This document shows, piece by piece, positions 49,609 to 59,656 of a DNA stretch of 64,000 nt. The position numbers were made by a program, and so were the translations under genes. The stretch comes from Pseudacidovorax sp. NFM-22 (GTDB taxonomy: Bacteria; Pseudomonadota; Gammaproteobacteria; Burkholderiales; Burkholderiaceae_C): assembly GCF_021401245.1 (NCBI RefSeq), contig NZ_JACBFY010000004.1, positions 434,001 to 498,000 of the forward strand. The letters run 5' to 3'. The number at the start of each line of letters is the position of its first letter. The first letter of the stretch is position 1. A model generated the notes under the pieces. That model was not told the DNA's origin. It saw only the letters and a program-made list of their open reading frames with translations, and did no database searches.

Positions 49609-50538
49609 ATGGAAATATTGCTGCAGCAGATCATCAACGGTCTGGTTCTCGGCAGCATGTACGCCCTGATAGCCCTCGGCTACACCATGGTGTACGGCAT
49701 CATCAACCTCATCAATTTCGCCCACGGCGAGGTCCTCATGGTCGGCGCATTGACCAGCTGGACCATCATCGGCTGGATGCAGTCGGCCATGCCGGGCACC
49801 CCCGGCTGGATCATCCTGATCCTGGCCACCCTGATCGCCTGCGTGGTGGCGGCCACCCTCAACTTCACCATCGAGAAAGTCGCCTACCGGCCGCTGCGCA
49901 ACAGCCCCAAATTGGCCCCGCTGATCACGGCCATCGGCATGTCGATCCTGTTGCAGACGCTGGCCATGATCATCTGGCGCCCCACCAACAAGGCCTATCC
50001 GACGCTGCTGCCCAGCGACTCGGTGCACATCGCGGGTGCGGCGATCTCGCCGACGCAGATCATGATCCTGGTGGTCACCGCGATCTCGCTGGCGGTGCTG
50101 ACCTGGCTGGTCAACTACACGCGCCTGGGTCGCGCCATGCGGGCCACCGCCGAGAACCCGCGCGTGGCTGCGCTTATGGGCATCCGGCCGGACACGGTCA
50201 TCTCGGCCACCTTCATCATCGGCGCCGTGCTGGCGGCCATCGCGGGTGTCATGTATGCCTCCAACTACGGCATCGCGCAGCACGCCATGGGCTTCATTCC
50301 CGGCCTCAAGGCCTTCACCGCCGCCGTGTTCGGCGGCATCGGCAACCTGGCTGGTGCCGTGGTGGGCGGCCTGCTGCTCGGCGTGATCGAGGCCGTGGGC
50401 GCGGGTTACCTGTCCGACGTCACGGGCGGCGTGCTGGGCAGCCAGCACAGCGACATCTTCGCCTTCATCATCCTCATCATCACGCTGACCGTGCGGCCGT
50501 CCGGCCTGCTCGGCGAACGCGTGGCGGACCGGGCCTGA
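49609..50538 (+). CDS. livH: branched-chain amino acid ABC transporter permease LivH
   Basis: 309 aa with about eight membrane helices. It begins MEILLQQIINGLVLGSMYALIALGYTMVYG, cut here as the diagnostic MEILLQQIINGLVLGSMYAL, and includes INFAHGEVLMVGA and GFIPGLKAFTAAVFGG. It is first in a livH-livM-livG-livF unit; no livJ/K binding protein is in the window. GGGACC lies before the ATG. Confidence 0.96.
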   Translation: MEILLQQIINGLVLGSMYALIALGYTMVYGIINLINFAHGEVLMVGALTSWTIIGWMQSAMPGTPGWIILILATLIACVVAATLNFTIEKVAYRPLRNSPKLAPLITAIGMSILLQTLAMIIWRPTNKAYPTLLPSDSVHIAGAAISPTQIMILVVTAISLAVLTWLVNYTRLGRAMRATAENPRVAALMGIRPDTVISATFIIGAVLAAIAGVMYASNYGIAQHAMGFIPGLKAFTAAVFGGIGNLAGAVVGGLLLGVIEAVGAGYLSDVTGGVLGSQHSDIFAFIILIITLTVRPSGLLGERVADRA

Positions 50539-50554
50539 CGGCCAAGGAGGCTCC

Positions 50555-51745
<1,191 letters not shown>

Positions 51746-51766
51746 GCCGAAGGAAGGACCACTCTC

Positions 51767-52537
51767 ATGGCAGACACCATCCTTCACGTGAAGGGCATCT
51801 CCAAGCGCTTCGGCGGGCTGCAGGCCCTGTCGGACGTGGGCATCCGCATCGAGCGCGGCCAGGTCTATGGCCTGATCGGCCCCAACGGCGCGGGCAAGAC
51901 CACCTTCTTCAACGTCATCACCGGGCTGTACACGCCGGACAGCGGCAGCTTCGAGCTGGCCGGCAAGCCCTACCAGCCCACGGCGGTGCACGAAGTGGCC
52001 AAGGCCGGCATTGCGCGCACCTTCCAGAACATCCGCCTCTTCGCCGAGATGACGGCGCTGGAGAACGTGATGGTCGGCCGCCACGTGCGCACGCATTCGG
52101 GCGTGTTCGGCGCCATCTTCCGCACCTCGGGCTTCAAGGCCGAAGAGCGGGCCATCGCCGATCGCGCACGCGAGCTGCTCGACTATGTGGGCGTGGGCAA
52201 GTACGCCGACTTCAAGGCCCGCACGCTGAGCTACGGCGACCAGCGCCGGCTCGAGATCGCCCGTGCCCTGGCCACCGATCCGCAGCTGATCGCGCTGGAC
52301 GAACCCGCTGCCGGCATGAACGCCACCGAGAAGGTGCAGCTGCGCGAGCTCATCGACCGCATCCGCAAGGACAACCGCACGGTGCTCATCATCGAGCACG
52401 ACGTGAAGCTCATCATGGGCCTGTGCGACCGCGTCACGGTGCTCGACTACGGCAAGCAGATCGCCGAAGGCACGCCGGCCGAGGTGCAGAAGAACGAGAA
52501 GGTGATCGAGGCCTACCTCGGCACCGGTGGACACTGA
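51767..52537 (+). CDS. livG: branched-chain amino acid ABC transporter ATP-binding protein LivG
   Basis: 256 aa. Walker A GPNGAGKTTFFN, signature LSYGDQRRLEIARAL (YGDQ in place of the common SGGQ, normal for LivG), Walker B LIALDEPAAGMN and switch His in IEHDVKLIM. It pairs with LivF to power LivHM. It starts 21 bases after livM. Confidence 0.96.
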   Translation: MADTILHVKGISKRFGGLQALSDVGIRIERGQVYGLIGPNGAGKTTFFNVITGLYTPDSGSFELAGKPYQPTAVHEVAKAGIARTFQNIRLFAEMTALENVMVGRHVRTHSGVFGAIFRTSGFKAEERAIADRARELLDYVGVGKYADFKARTLSYGDQRRLEIARALATDPQLIALDEPAAGMNATEKVQLRELIDRIRKDNRTVLIIEHDVKLIMGLCDRVTVLDYGKQIAEGTPAEVQKNEKVIEAYLGTGGH

Positions 52538-52547
52538 AAGGCCGCGC

Positions 52548-53264
52548 ATGGCACAGACTCTGTTGAAAGTGAGCGGCCTGAAGGTCGCGTACGGCGGCAT
52601 CCAGGCCGTCAAGGGCGTGGACTTCGAGGTGCGCGAAGGCGAGCTGGTTTCGCTGATCGGCTCCAACGGCGCCGGCAAGACCACCACCATGAAGGCCATC
52701 ACCGGCACGCTGCCCGCGCTGGCCGGCGAGATCGAGTTCATGGGCAAGTCCATCAAGGGCCGTGGCGCCTGGGACCTGGTCAAGGAAGGCCTGGTGATGG
52801 TGCCGGAAGGCCGCGGCGTGTTTACGCGCATGACCATCACCGAGAACCTGCAGATCGGCGCCTACACGCGCAACGACAAGGCCGGCATCGCGCAGGACAT
52901 CGACCGCGTGTTCACCACCTTCCCGCGCCTGAAGGAGCGCGCCACGCAACTGGCGGGCACCATGTCGGGTGGCGAGCAGCAGATGCTGGCCATGGGCCGT
53001 GCGCTGATGGCGCGGCCCAAGGTGCTGCTGCTGGACGAGCCGACCATGGGCTTGTCGCCCATCATGTGCGACAAGATCTTCGAAGTGGTCAAGCAGGTCT
53101 ATGACCAGGGTGTGACGGTATTGCTGGTGGAGCAGAACGCCAGCCGCGCACTGCAGATCGCCGACCGTGGCTACGTGATGGAGTCGGGCCTGATCACCAT
53201 GGATGGTGACGCCAAGGTGATGCTGAGCGACCCCAAGGTGCGCGCGGCCTACCTGGGCGAGTGA
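52548..53264 (+). CDS. livF: branched-chain amino acid ABC transporter ATP-binding protein LivF
   Basis: 238 aa. Walker A GSNGAGKTTTMK, signature MSGGEQQMLAMGRAL, Walker B VLLLDEPTMGLSP and the EQNASRAL switch region typical of LivF. The ATG at 52548 lies 10 bases after livG; an in-frame ATG 21 bases earlier would overlap livG and lacks a ribosome site. Confidence 0.96.
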   Translation: MAQTLLKVSGLKVAYGGIQAVKGVDFEVREGELVSLIGSNGAGKTTTMKAITGTLPALAGEIEFMGKSIKGRGAWDLVKEGLVMVPEGRGVFTRMTITENLQIGAYTRNDKAGIAQDIDRVFTTFPRLKERATQLAGTMSGGEQQMLAMGRALMARPKVLLLDEPTMGLSPIMCDKIFEVVKQVYDQGVTVLLVEQNASRALQIADRGYVMESGLITMDGDAKVMLSDPKVRAAYLGE

Positions 53265-53306
53265 CGTGGCAGGCGGCCCTGTGGGCCGCCACAGCCAGGA
53301 AAAAGA

Positions 53307-53340
53307 AAACGGGCCGCGCTTTCGCCGGCCCGTTCTGCTT
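53307..53340 (+). terminator. probable terminator between livF and the convergent Bug gene
   Basis: ACGGGCCG / CGGCCCGT 8-bp stem (53309-53316 with 53326-53333) with flanking AAAAGAAA and TCTGCTTT. The T tract is broken, so efficiency is uncertain. Confidence 0.6.
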
Positions 53341-53370
53341 TGGGGGCACCGCCGGGGCGGCGCCAGGCGC

Positions 53371-54351
53371 TCAGTCCACCTTCGCGCCCGTGGCCTTCAC
53401 CACCTGCTCGTACTTGGCCAGTTCGCTCTTCATGAAGGCGCCGAACTGATCCGGCGTGGTCGGCACCGGCTCGGCAAAGAGGGCGGCGAAGCGGGTCTTG
53501 GTCTCGGGCGCGTTCAGCGCGCCGACGAAGGCCTGGTTCAGCCGGTCGATCACATCGCGCGGCGTACCCGCCGGCGCCACCAGGCCCCACCAGGTGTCGA
53601 TGGAAAAGCCCTTGAGCGTGTCCGCCACCGGCGGCACGTCCGGAAGGAAGGGACTGCGCTGCAGCGTGGTCACGGCCAGTGCCTTGAGCTTGCCGCCACG
53701 GATGTTGGGCGCGGCGGTGGCCAGGTTGTCGAAGTTGAAGTCGACCTGGCCGCTCAGCAGCGCCAGCTGCGCCGGGTTGCCGCCGTTGTAGGGAATGTGC
53801 ACGGCGAAGATGCCCGCCGCCTTCTTGAACATCTCGCCCGCCAGGTGGCCGGCGCTGCCGTTGCCGCCGCTGCCGTAGTTCAGCTTGGCCGGGTTGGCCT
53901 TGGCGTAGGCGATCAGGTCCTTGAGGCTGTTGATCTTCAGGCGCTGCGCCGTCTCGGCATTCATCACCAGCACGTTGGGCACCCGCACCATCTGGGTGAT
54001 GGGCGCGAAGTCGGTGGCCGCGTTGTAGGGCATGCGGCTGTAGAGCCAGGGATTGACCGCATTCGTCGCCGTGGCGGCGATGCCGATGGTCAGGCCGTCG
54101 GGCTGCGCCTTGGCCACCATGTCGGCGCCGATGTTGCCGCCCGCGCCCGGCTTGTTGTCGATGATGATCGGGCCGCCGAATGCGTCCTTGGCTCGCTCGG
54201 CCAGCGCGCGGGCCGTGACGTCGATGGGGCCGCCGGCGGCATAGGGCACGACCAGGCGGATCGGCCGGCTGTCGGCGTGCGCCACGAAGGGCAGGGCGGC
54301 GCTGGCGGCCAGAAGGGAGAGCACGGGGCGGCGGGTGATCAGGCGGGTCAT
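53371..54351 (-). CDS. Bug-family (TctC) substrate-binding protein, orphan
   Basis: 326 aa. Signal peptide (MTRLITRRPVLSLLAASAAL, cleaved after HA near residue 26), then the Bug hallmark RPIRLVVPYAAGGPIDVTAR and IIDNKPGAGGNIG. The ATG at 54351 has AGAGACACC upstream. No TctAB genes are adjacent, so it is an orphan receptor, common in this order. It is convergent with livF and followed upstream by the flavin-reductase gene. Ligand unknown. Confidence 0.93.
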   Translation of the reverse strand: MTRLITRRPVLSLLAASAALPFVAHADSRPIRLVVPYAAGGPIDVTARALAERAKDAFGGPIIIDNKPGAGGNIGADMVAKAQPDGLTIGIAATATNAVNPWLYSRMPYNAATDFAPITQMVRVPNVLVMNAETAQRLKINSLKDLIAYAKANPAKLNYGSGGNGSAGHLAGEMFKKAAGIFAVHIPYNGGNPAQLALLSGQVDFNFDNLATAAPNIRGGKLKALAVTTLQRSPFLPDVPPVADTLKGFSIDTWWGLVAPAGTPRDVIDRLNQAFVGALNAPETKTRFAALFAEPVPTTPDQFGAFMKSELAKYEQVVKATGAKVD

Positions 54352-54430
54352 GGTGTCTCTGGTTGTCTTGTGATCGGAAGGCCGTGCGCCGTCGGTCGAC
54401 GGCAGGCGCGGCATGCGGCGGAGCAGGCGC

Positions 54431-55480
54431 TCAGGGGGCGGCCTTGTCCGCCTCGGAGGTGAAGGCGTCGGCGAAGAATTCCTCTTCGGGCAAGCCGCCC
54501 TGGGCCACATAGTCGCGCTGTGCCGATTGCACGACCACCGGCGCGCCGCAGGCATACACCTGGTGGCCAGAAAGGTCCGGTGTGTCCTCGAGCACGGCCT
54601 GGTGGACGAAGCCGGTGCGGCCGGTCCAGTTGTCCTCGGGCACGGCATTGCTCACCACCGGCACGTAGCGCAGCTGGGGCATCTCGGCCAGCTGCTCGCG
54701 GATCCAGCCGTTCATGTAGAGGTCCTGCGGCCGGCGGCCGCCCCAGTACAGCGTGGCGGGCCGCTCGATGCGCTTGAACTTCATGTGCTCGATCAGCGCC
54801 TTGATGGGCGCGAAGCCGGTGCCGGAAGCCAGCAGCACGATGGGCTTGGTGCTGTCCTCGCGCAGGAAGAAGCTGCCGTAGGGGCCTTCGACGCGCAGGA
54901 TCTCCTTTTCCTTCATCGCGCCGAATACATGGTCGGTGAACTTGCCACCGGGCATGTGGCGGATGTGCAGTTCGATGCCGGTGCCCGGCTCGGACAACGT
55001 GTGCGGCGCATTGGCCATCGAATAGCTGCGCCGCGCGCCGTCGCGCAGCAGGAACTCGACGTACTGCCCGGCATGGAACTTCATCGGCTCGCCGGCCGGC
55101 AACTGCAGGCGCAGCTGCATCACGTCGTGCGACAGGCGCACCAGCGTCTGCACGCGCACAGGCATCTTGCGGATGGGGAAGGCGTCGGCATCGACCACCT
55201 GGCGCGATTCGAGCACCACGTCGCTGGTGGCGTGCGCGCGGCAGGTCAGGATGTAGCCGGCGGCGGCCTCCTCGGCGCTGAGGGCCTTGGACTGGTAGGC
55301 CTCCATCGTCACTTCGCCGGAGAGCTTCTTGCACTTGCAGGAGCCGCAGGCGCCGTCCTTGCAGCCGTAGGGCAGGCCGATGCCCTGGCGGATGCCGGCG
55401 GACAGGATGGATTCGCCGGCCTCGGCGTCGAAGCGGCGGCCGCTGGGCTCCACGCTCACGGAGAACACGGTGTCGGACAT
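54431..55480 (-). CDS. 2Fe-2S ferredoxin / FAD / NAD(P)H oxidoreductase (CDP-6-deoxy-delta-3,4-glucoseen reductase-like)
   Basis: 349 aa. An N-terminal plant-type 2Fe-2S ferredoxin domain has ligands C40, C45, C48 and C80; an FAD-binding domain (RSYSMANAP near residue 153) and an NAD(P)H domain (LASGTGFAPIKALIEH) follow. This is the AscD-like electron-transfer layout, in which NADH electrons pass by FAD to the cluster. It is divergent from an epimerase-like gene (136 bp). No other deoxysugar gene is present, so the annotated name describes family, not proven substrate. Confidence 0.9.
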   Translation of the reverse strand: MSDTVFSVSVEPSGRRFDAEAGESILSAGIRQGIGLPYGCKDGACGSCKCKKLSGEVTMEAYQSKALSAEEAAAGYILTCRAHATSDVVLESRQVVDADAFPIRKMPVRVQTLVRLSHDVMQLRLQLPAGEPMKFHAGQYVEFLLRDGARRSYSMANAPHTLSEPGTGIELHIRHMPGGKFTDHVFGAMKEKEILRVEGPYGSFFLREDSTKPIVLLASGTGFAPIKALIEHMKFKRIERPATLYWGGRRPQDLYMNGWIREQLAEMPQLRYVPVVSNAVPEDNWTGRTGFVHQAVLEDTPDLSGHQVYACGAPVVVQSAQRDYVAQGGLPEEEFFADAFTSEADKAAP

Positions 55481-55616
55481 GGGTGGGTATTCTTCGGGGG
55501 TTGTGCCGGCGCTGGCGCCGCGTGGGGCGGGCGCGGCCGGTCAAGACTGCGGAAAGCGTTCGATTTTGCCTTCAAACCGTCTTCCCCTCGGTGCGCTGCC
55601 GGCGCGCTTCCGCCGC

Positions 55617-56507
55617 ATGCGGCTGCTCGTCGTCGGCTGCGGCGACGTGGGCCAGCGAGTGCTGCGCCAGCTCGGCGGGCGGATGCGGGTGCTGGCACTG
55701 ACCTCCTCACCCGAGCGGGTGCCGGCCCTGCGCGCGGCGGGCGCAGTGCCGCTGGTGGGCGACCTGGACCGGCCCGCCACGCTGCGCCGCCTGGCCGGGC
55801 TGGCGCCCCGCGTGCTCCATCTGGCGCCGCCGCCGCGCGAGTCGGGTGCGGGTGGCGACCGCGACACCCGCACCCGCGCGCTGCTGCAGGCGTTGGCCCG
55901 CAGCGGCGCGGTGGCGGCGCCGGACGTGCTGGTCTATGGCTCCACCACCGGCGTGTATGGCGATTGCGGCGGCGACTGGATCGACGAGACCCGCCCGGTC
56001 GCGCCGGCCACCGCGCGCGGCCGACGTCGCGTCGATGCGGAACGTGCGATGCGCGAAGCCGGTGCGCGTGGCCTGCGGGCCAGCATCCTGCGCATCCCGG
56101 GCATCTACGCGCCCGACCGGCCAGCGGGCACGCCGCGCGAGCGCCTGCTGCGCGGCACGCCGGCACTGCGCGCGGAAGACGACGTCTACACGAACCACAT
56201 CCATGCCGACGACCTGGCGCGCGCCTGCATCGCCGCCCTCTGGCGCGGGAAGGCGCAGCGCGTCTACCACGCGAGCGACGACACGCAGTTGCGCATGGGC
56301 GAGTACTTCAACCTGGCGGCCGATCTCTTCGGCCTGCCCCGGCCGCCGCGGCTGTCGCGTGCCGAGGCGGTCGCGCAGCTGTCGCCCATGCAGATGAGCT
56401 TCATGAGCGAGTCGCGACGGCTACGAAACCGGCGGCTCAAGCAGGAACTGCGGGTGCGGCTGGCCTGGCCCGACGTGGCCCGGGGTCTCCAGGGCAGCGC
56501 CTCGTAG
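55617..56507 (+). CDS. NAD(P)-dependent epimerase/dehydratase-like (extended SDR) protein
   Basis: 296 aa from the ATG at 55617. It opens MRLLVVGCGDVGQRVLRQLG, a Rossmann site with the degenerate GxxDxG pattern of atypical extended SDRs (YeeZ-like). YGSTTGVYGDCGG provides the Ser/Tyr region; the active-site lysine of YxxxK is not obvious, since TARGRRRVDAE follows. YTNHIHADDLARAC is the usual C-terminal motif. Nucleotide-sugar activity is uncertain. Confidence 0.82.
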   Translation: MRLLVVGCGDVGQRVLRQLGGRMRVLALTSSPERVPALRAAGAVPLVGDLDRPATLRRLAGLAPRVLHLAPPPRESGAGGDRDTRTRALLQALARSGAVAAPDVLVYGSTTGVYGDCGGDWIDETRPVAPATARGRRRVDAERAMREAGARGLRASILRIPGIYAPDRPAGTPRERLLRGTPALRAEDDVYTNHIHADDLARACIAALWRGKAQRVYHASDDTQLRMGEYFNLAADLFGLPRPPRLSRAEAVAQLSPMQMSFMSESRRLRNRRLKQELRVRLAWPDVARGLQGSAS

Positions 56508-56565
56508 CTTTCGCAGGCGGCGTACCGGGCAGGGACGCCGCCATGGTTAGCCTGCCGAGGGTCGG

Positions 56566-57039
56566 TCACGCGCGCTGGCTGCCCACCGGCACCAGACCGC
56601 GGCGTTCGATGGGCGTGGAGAACACGATGGAGGTGCGCGTCTCGCCATAGCCATTGATCGTGCCCAGGAAGCGTTCGAGCTCGGGCAGGCTGGGCGCGAC
56701 CACCGTCATCAGGTAGGAGTCGGCGCCCGCCACGTGATGGCACTCCAGGACTTCCGCGGCGGTGCGCAGCCGCTCCAGGAAGGCCTTCTTGCCCGGCTGA
56801 TGGACCGTGATGCCCACCATCGCCTTGACCGGGTAGCCGGCGAGAGCCGGATCCAATTCGGCGCCGATGCGTCGCACCACGCCGGATTCCTGCAGGCGCC
56901 TGAGCCGTTCCGCCGTGGCGGCGACGGAAAGGCCCGCCTGCTCGGCCAGGCTCTTCAGTGGTGCCCGGCCTTCCTGCTGCAGGGCGCCGAGCAGCAGCCA
57001 GGCGGTGTCGTCGAGCGGGTCGGTGGGTGTTCTGGCCAT
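56566..57039 (-). CDS. Lrp/AsnC-family transcriptional regulator
   Basis: 157 aa. The helix-turn-helix (LKSLAEQAGLSVAATAERLRRLQESGVV) is followed by an AsnC_trans_reg ligand domain (HHVAGADSYLMTVVAPS). It is divergent from a LysE-type exporter, 113 bp away, the standard layout of an amino-acid-responsive activator and its export gene. Three GCCGGAAA-like repeats in the gap may be its sites. Confidence 0.94.
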   Translation of the reverse strand: MARTPTDPLDDTAWLLLGALQQEGRAPLKSLAEQAGLSVAATAERLRRLQESGVVRRIGAELDPALAGYPVKAMVGITVHQPGKKAFLERLRTAAEVLECHHVAGADSYLMTVVAPSLPELERFLGTINGYGETRTSIVFSTPIERRGLVPVGSQRA

Positions 57040-57050
57040 CGTCGCATTGG

Positions 57051-57090
57051 GCCGGAAAAAGAAGCGGAAATCAAAACCAGTGCCGGAAAT
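57051..57090. promoter_or_regulatory. direct repeats in the asnC/lysE divergent promoter
   Basis: GCCGGAAA (57051), GCGGAAAT (57064) and GCCGGAAAT (57082) in an A+T-richer gap. They are candidate half-sites for the Lrp-type regulator; binding is not shown by sequence alone. Confidence 0.35.
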
Positions 57091-57152
57091 ATTGGCTGGG
57101 AATGCAGCTTTCGACCTCGGATGATCCTTGTCGTCCCAACGCGGAGATTCCC

Positions 57153-57773
57153 ATGGCCGACATCCAGAACTACGGCAGCTTCCTCATCGCCATCCTGATC
57201 TTCCAGGCCGTGCCGGGTGCGGGCACCGTCGCCATCCTCGACGCCACGGCGCGCGGCGGCGTGCGGGCCGGCATGGCCTGCGTGGGGGGCACCTTGGCGG
57301 GCGACGCGCTATTCATGGCCGCCGCCGCGCTGGGGCTCGCGGCGCTGTTGCAGGCCAGCCCGGTGCTCTTCGGCGCCTTGCAGTGGCTGGGCGCGGGCTA
57401 TCTGCTGTGGATGGGCTGGGGCATGCTGCGGTCCACCGCTTCCGCGTCGAGCGCCTCGCCCCACGCGCCCCGCAGCCCGCGCGAATATGCCCGGCGCGCC
57501 TTCGCGATCAGCCTGGCCAATCCCAAGGTGATGCTCTTCTTCGTGGCCTTCTTCCCGCTCTTCATCGCGCCCGGCGCTTCGGCGGTCACGCTGCCCCTCA
57601 TGATGCTGCACGTGACGCTGCTGAGCCTGCTCTGGCAGGGTCTGCTGGTGGTCATGGGCCGCGAGGTGGCGCGGCGTTTCGCCACGCGTCCTGCCGCCCG
57701 CACCGTCGCGACCCGGCTGGCGGGCGTGGCGCTGGTCGGGCTGGGGCTGAAGCTGGTCGCGGGACTTCGGTGA
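57153..57773 (+). CDS. LysE/RhtB-family amino acid exporter
   Basis: 206 aa with about six membrane helices. Family hallmarks are QAVPGAGTVAILDATARGGVRAG (cut here as QAVPGAGTVAILDATARGG), GAGYLLWMGWGML and FAISLANPKVMLFF. Such proteins export amino acids by proton antiport. The ATG at 57153 (GGAGATTCCC before it) starts the first helix region. Probably controlled by the divergent Lrp-type gene. Confidence 0.94.
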   Translation: MADIQNYGSFLIAILIFQAVPGAGTVAILDATARGGVRAGMACVGGTLAGDALFMAAAALGLAALLQASPVLFGALQWLGAGYLLWMGWGMLRSTASASSASPHAPRSPREYARRAFAISLANPKVMLFFVAFFPLFIAPGASAVTLPLMMLHVTLLSLLWQGLLVVMGREVARRFATRPAARTVATRLAGVALVGLGLKLVAGLR

Positions 57774-57831
57774 CCCGCTGCTGTGCGGGAGAGCGGCAGT
57801 CAGTGCCTGCCGCGAGGGCGTGGCATGGAGG

Positions 57832-59550
57832 TCATGAACGGGCCAGTGCCGCCAGCGCCTCGCCGTCCGTGCGGTACTGCGCGAACAGCGGCCCCGGCGC
57901 CAGCAGCCCTGCACGGTCCAGCACCTGCTGCGCGGGGAGCTTCAGGCCCGACAGGTGCAGCATCACGCCGCGCCCCTCCAGCAGCCGCCGGATGTTGCCG
58001 AACACCTCGGCGCCGGTCAGGTCCACGCGGTTGATGGGCTGCGCAAACAGGCAGACGTGGCGCAGGTCCGGATGCCTGGCAAGCGCCTCGGTGATGTGAC
58101 GCTCCAGCGTGCTGGCGGAGGCGAAGTCCAGTTCCGCGTCCATGCGTAGCGCGTAGAGGTCCGGCGCCAGCGGCGGCAGGTGCCACAGGTGGCGGTCGCG
58201 CAGGCTGCCGTCCCCGTGCAGCCCCACCTCGATGATGCGCGGATGCAGATGCCGGTACATGTAGTGCGACAGCGCCGCCAGCAGCCCGCCCAGCACGCCC
58301 CAGTAGATCGAGGGCGCCGTCGCGATGGTCAGCACGAAGGTGCCGAAGGCGATGCCGGCCTCGATGCGCGAGATGCGCCACAGCTGCAGGAAGGAACGCG
58401 GCTTGAGCAGCCCGATGGTGGCTGTGGCGACGATGGCCGCCAGCACCGCCTGCGGCACGTGGTAGAGCAGCGGCATGGCCCACAGCAGCGCCACGGCCAC
58501 CACCGCCACGTTGAACAGCGTGGCCCACTGCGTTTGCGCGCCCGCGTACAGCGTGATGGCCGAGCGCGAGAAGGACGAACTGGTCGGAAAGCTGCCCGTG
58601 AGGCCCGAGGCCACCTTGGCCAGGCCCTGGCCGATCAGGTCCTGGTTCTCGTTCCAGAGCTTGCCGGCGCGGGCGTTGTCCACCTTGGCGCTGGAGGCCG
58701 TCTCCAGGAAGCTCACCAGCGTGATCAGGAAGGCCGGCAGCAGCAGCGTGCCCAGCGTGTGCCAGCCCAGCGCCTGCGGCAGGTAGAAGTCGGGCAGGCC
58801 GCCTGGCAACTGGCCGACCACGGCGCCGCCGCCCAGCGCGTAGCCCAGCAGTGCACTGATCAAGGCGGTGCCGGCCACCAGCAGCATGGTCGTCGGCATG
58901 CGCGGCGACAGCCGCTTGCCGAAGAACAGCAGCGCCATGCTGCCCAGGCCGAAGCCGATGGCGATGAAGTCCGGTGGCGGCCCCTGCATCACCTGCAGCG
59001 GCGTGCGGCCGGTGTAGCCCAGCAGCGCCGGCAGCTGCGAGAGCGTGATCAGCACCGCCGCGCCCTGGGTGAAGCCCATCAGCACCGGCGAATTGACCAG
59101 CCGCAGCAGCCAGCCGAAGCGCGCCGCGCCCAGCAGGATCTGCATGGCGCCCGACAGCAGGGTGAGCCACACCGCCAGCGACACCCATTCGGCGCTGCCC
59201 GGCACCGCCATGGGCGCGAGCGTCGCGCCCACCAGGAGGCTGGTCAGGGCGGTGGGCCCCACCGACAACCGTGCCGACGAGCTGAACAGCACCGCGATCA
59301 GCGCCGGCAGCAGGGCCGCATAGATGCCCGTGACCAGCGGCATGCCGGCCAGCGCCGCATAGGCCACGCCCTGCGGGATCACCATCAGTGCCACGGTGAG
59401 GCCGGCCAGTGCCTCGCTGACCAGCAGGCCGCGCGTGGGCCGGGGCCAGTTCAGGAAGGGCAACCAGTGCTTCAGGGCGCGGGCCCGGCCCATGGGAGGG
59501 ACCGCGGGCGAGGTGGAGTCGGGGAGGTCGGGATCGGCAGGGGCAGTCAT
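57832..59550 (-). CDS. SulP-family inorganic anion transporter with STAS domain
   Basis: 572 aa. About 11-12 membrane helices (YAALAGMPLVTGIYAALLPA, SVGPTALTSLLVG, GLTGSFPTSSSFSRSA) are followed by a C-terminal STAS domain from about residue 470 with the RVDLTGAEVFGNI loop. Bacterial SulP proteins carry sulfate, bicarbonate or dicarboxylates; no carbonic anhydrase fusion or neighbour is present to narrow this. Confidence 0.94.
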   Translation of the reverse strand: MTAPADPDLPDSTSPAVPPMGRARALKHWLPFLNWPRPTRGLLVSEALAGLTVALMVIPQGVAYAALAGMPLVTGIYAALLPALIAVLFSSSARLSVGPTALTSLLVGATLAPMAVPGSAEWVSLAVWLTLLSGAMQILLGAARFGWLLRLVNSPVLMGFTQGAAVLITLSQLPALLGYTGRTPLQVMQGPPPDFIAIGFGLGSMALLFFGKRLSPRMPTTMLLVAGTALISALLGYALGGGAVVGQLPGGLPDFYLPQALGWHTLGTLLLPAFLITLVSFLETASSAKVDNARAGKLWNENQDLIGQGLAKVASGLTGSFPTSSSFSRSAITLYAGAQTQWATLFNVAVVAVALLWAMPLLYHVPQAVLAAIVATATIGLLKPRSFLQLWRISRIEAGIAFGTFVLTIATAPSIYWGVLGGLLAALSHYMYRHLHPRIIEVGLHGDGSLRDRHLWHLPPLAPDLYALRMDAELDFASASTLERHITEALARHPDLRHVCLFAQPINRVDLTGAEVFGNIRRLLEGRGVMLHLSGLKLPAQQVLDRAGLLAPGPLFAQYRTDGEALAALARS

Positions 59551-59656
59551 GAAGCGGGCACCGTGCTCAGGCGACGGTGGCGCGCGATTGTCCGCTCACT
59601 GCATGCCGATCGGCGTCATGCCGGTGTAGGGCGCGCCGCTTGCGCAGCGCGGGCGC

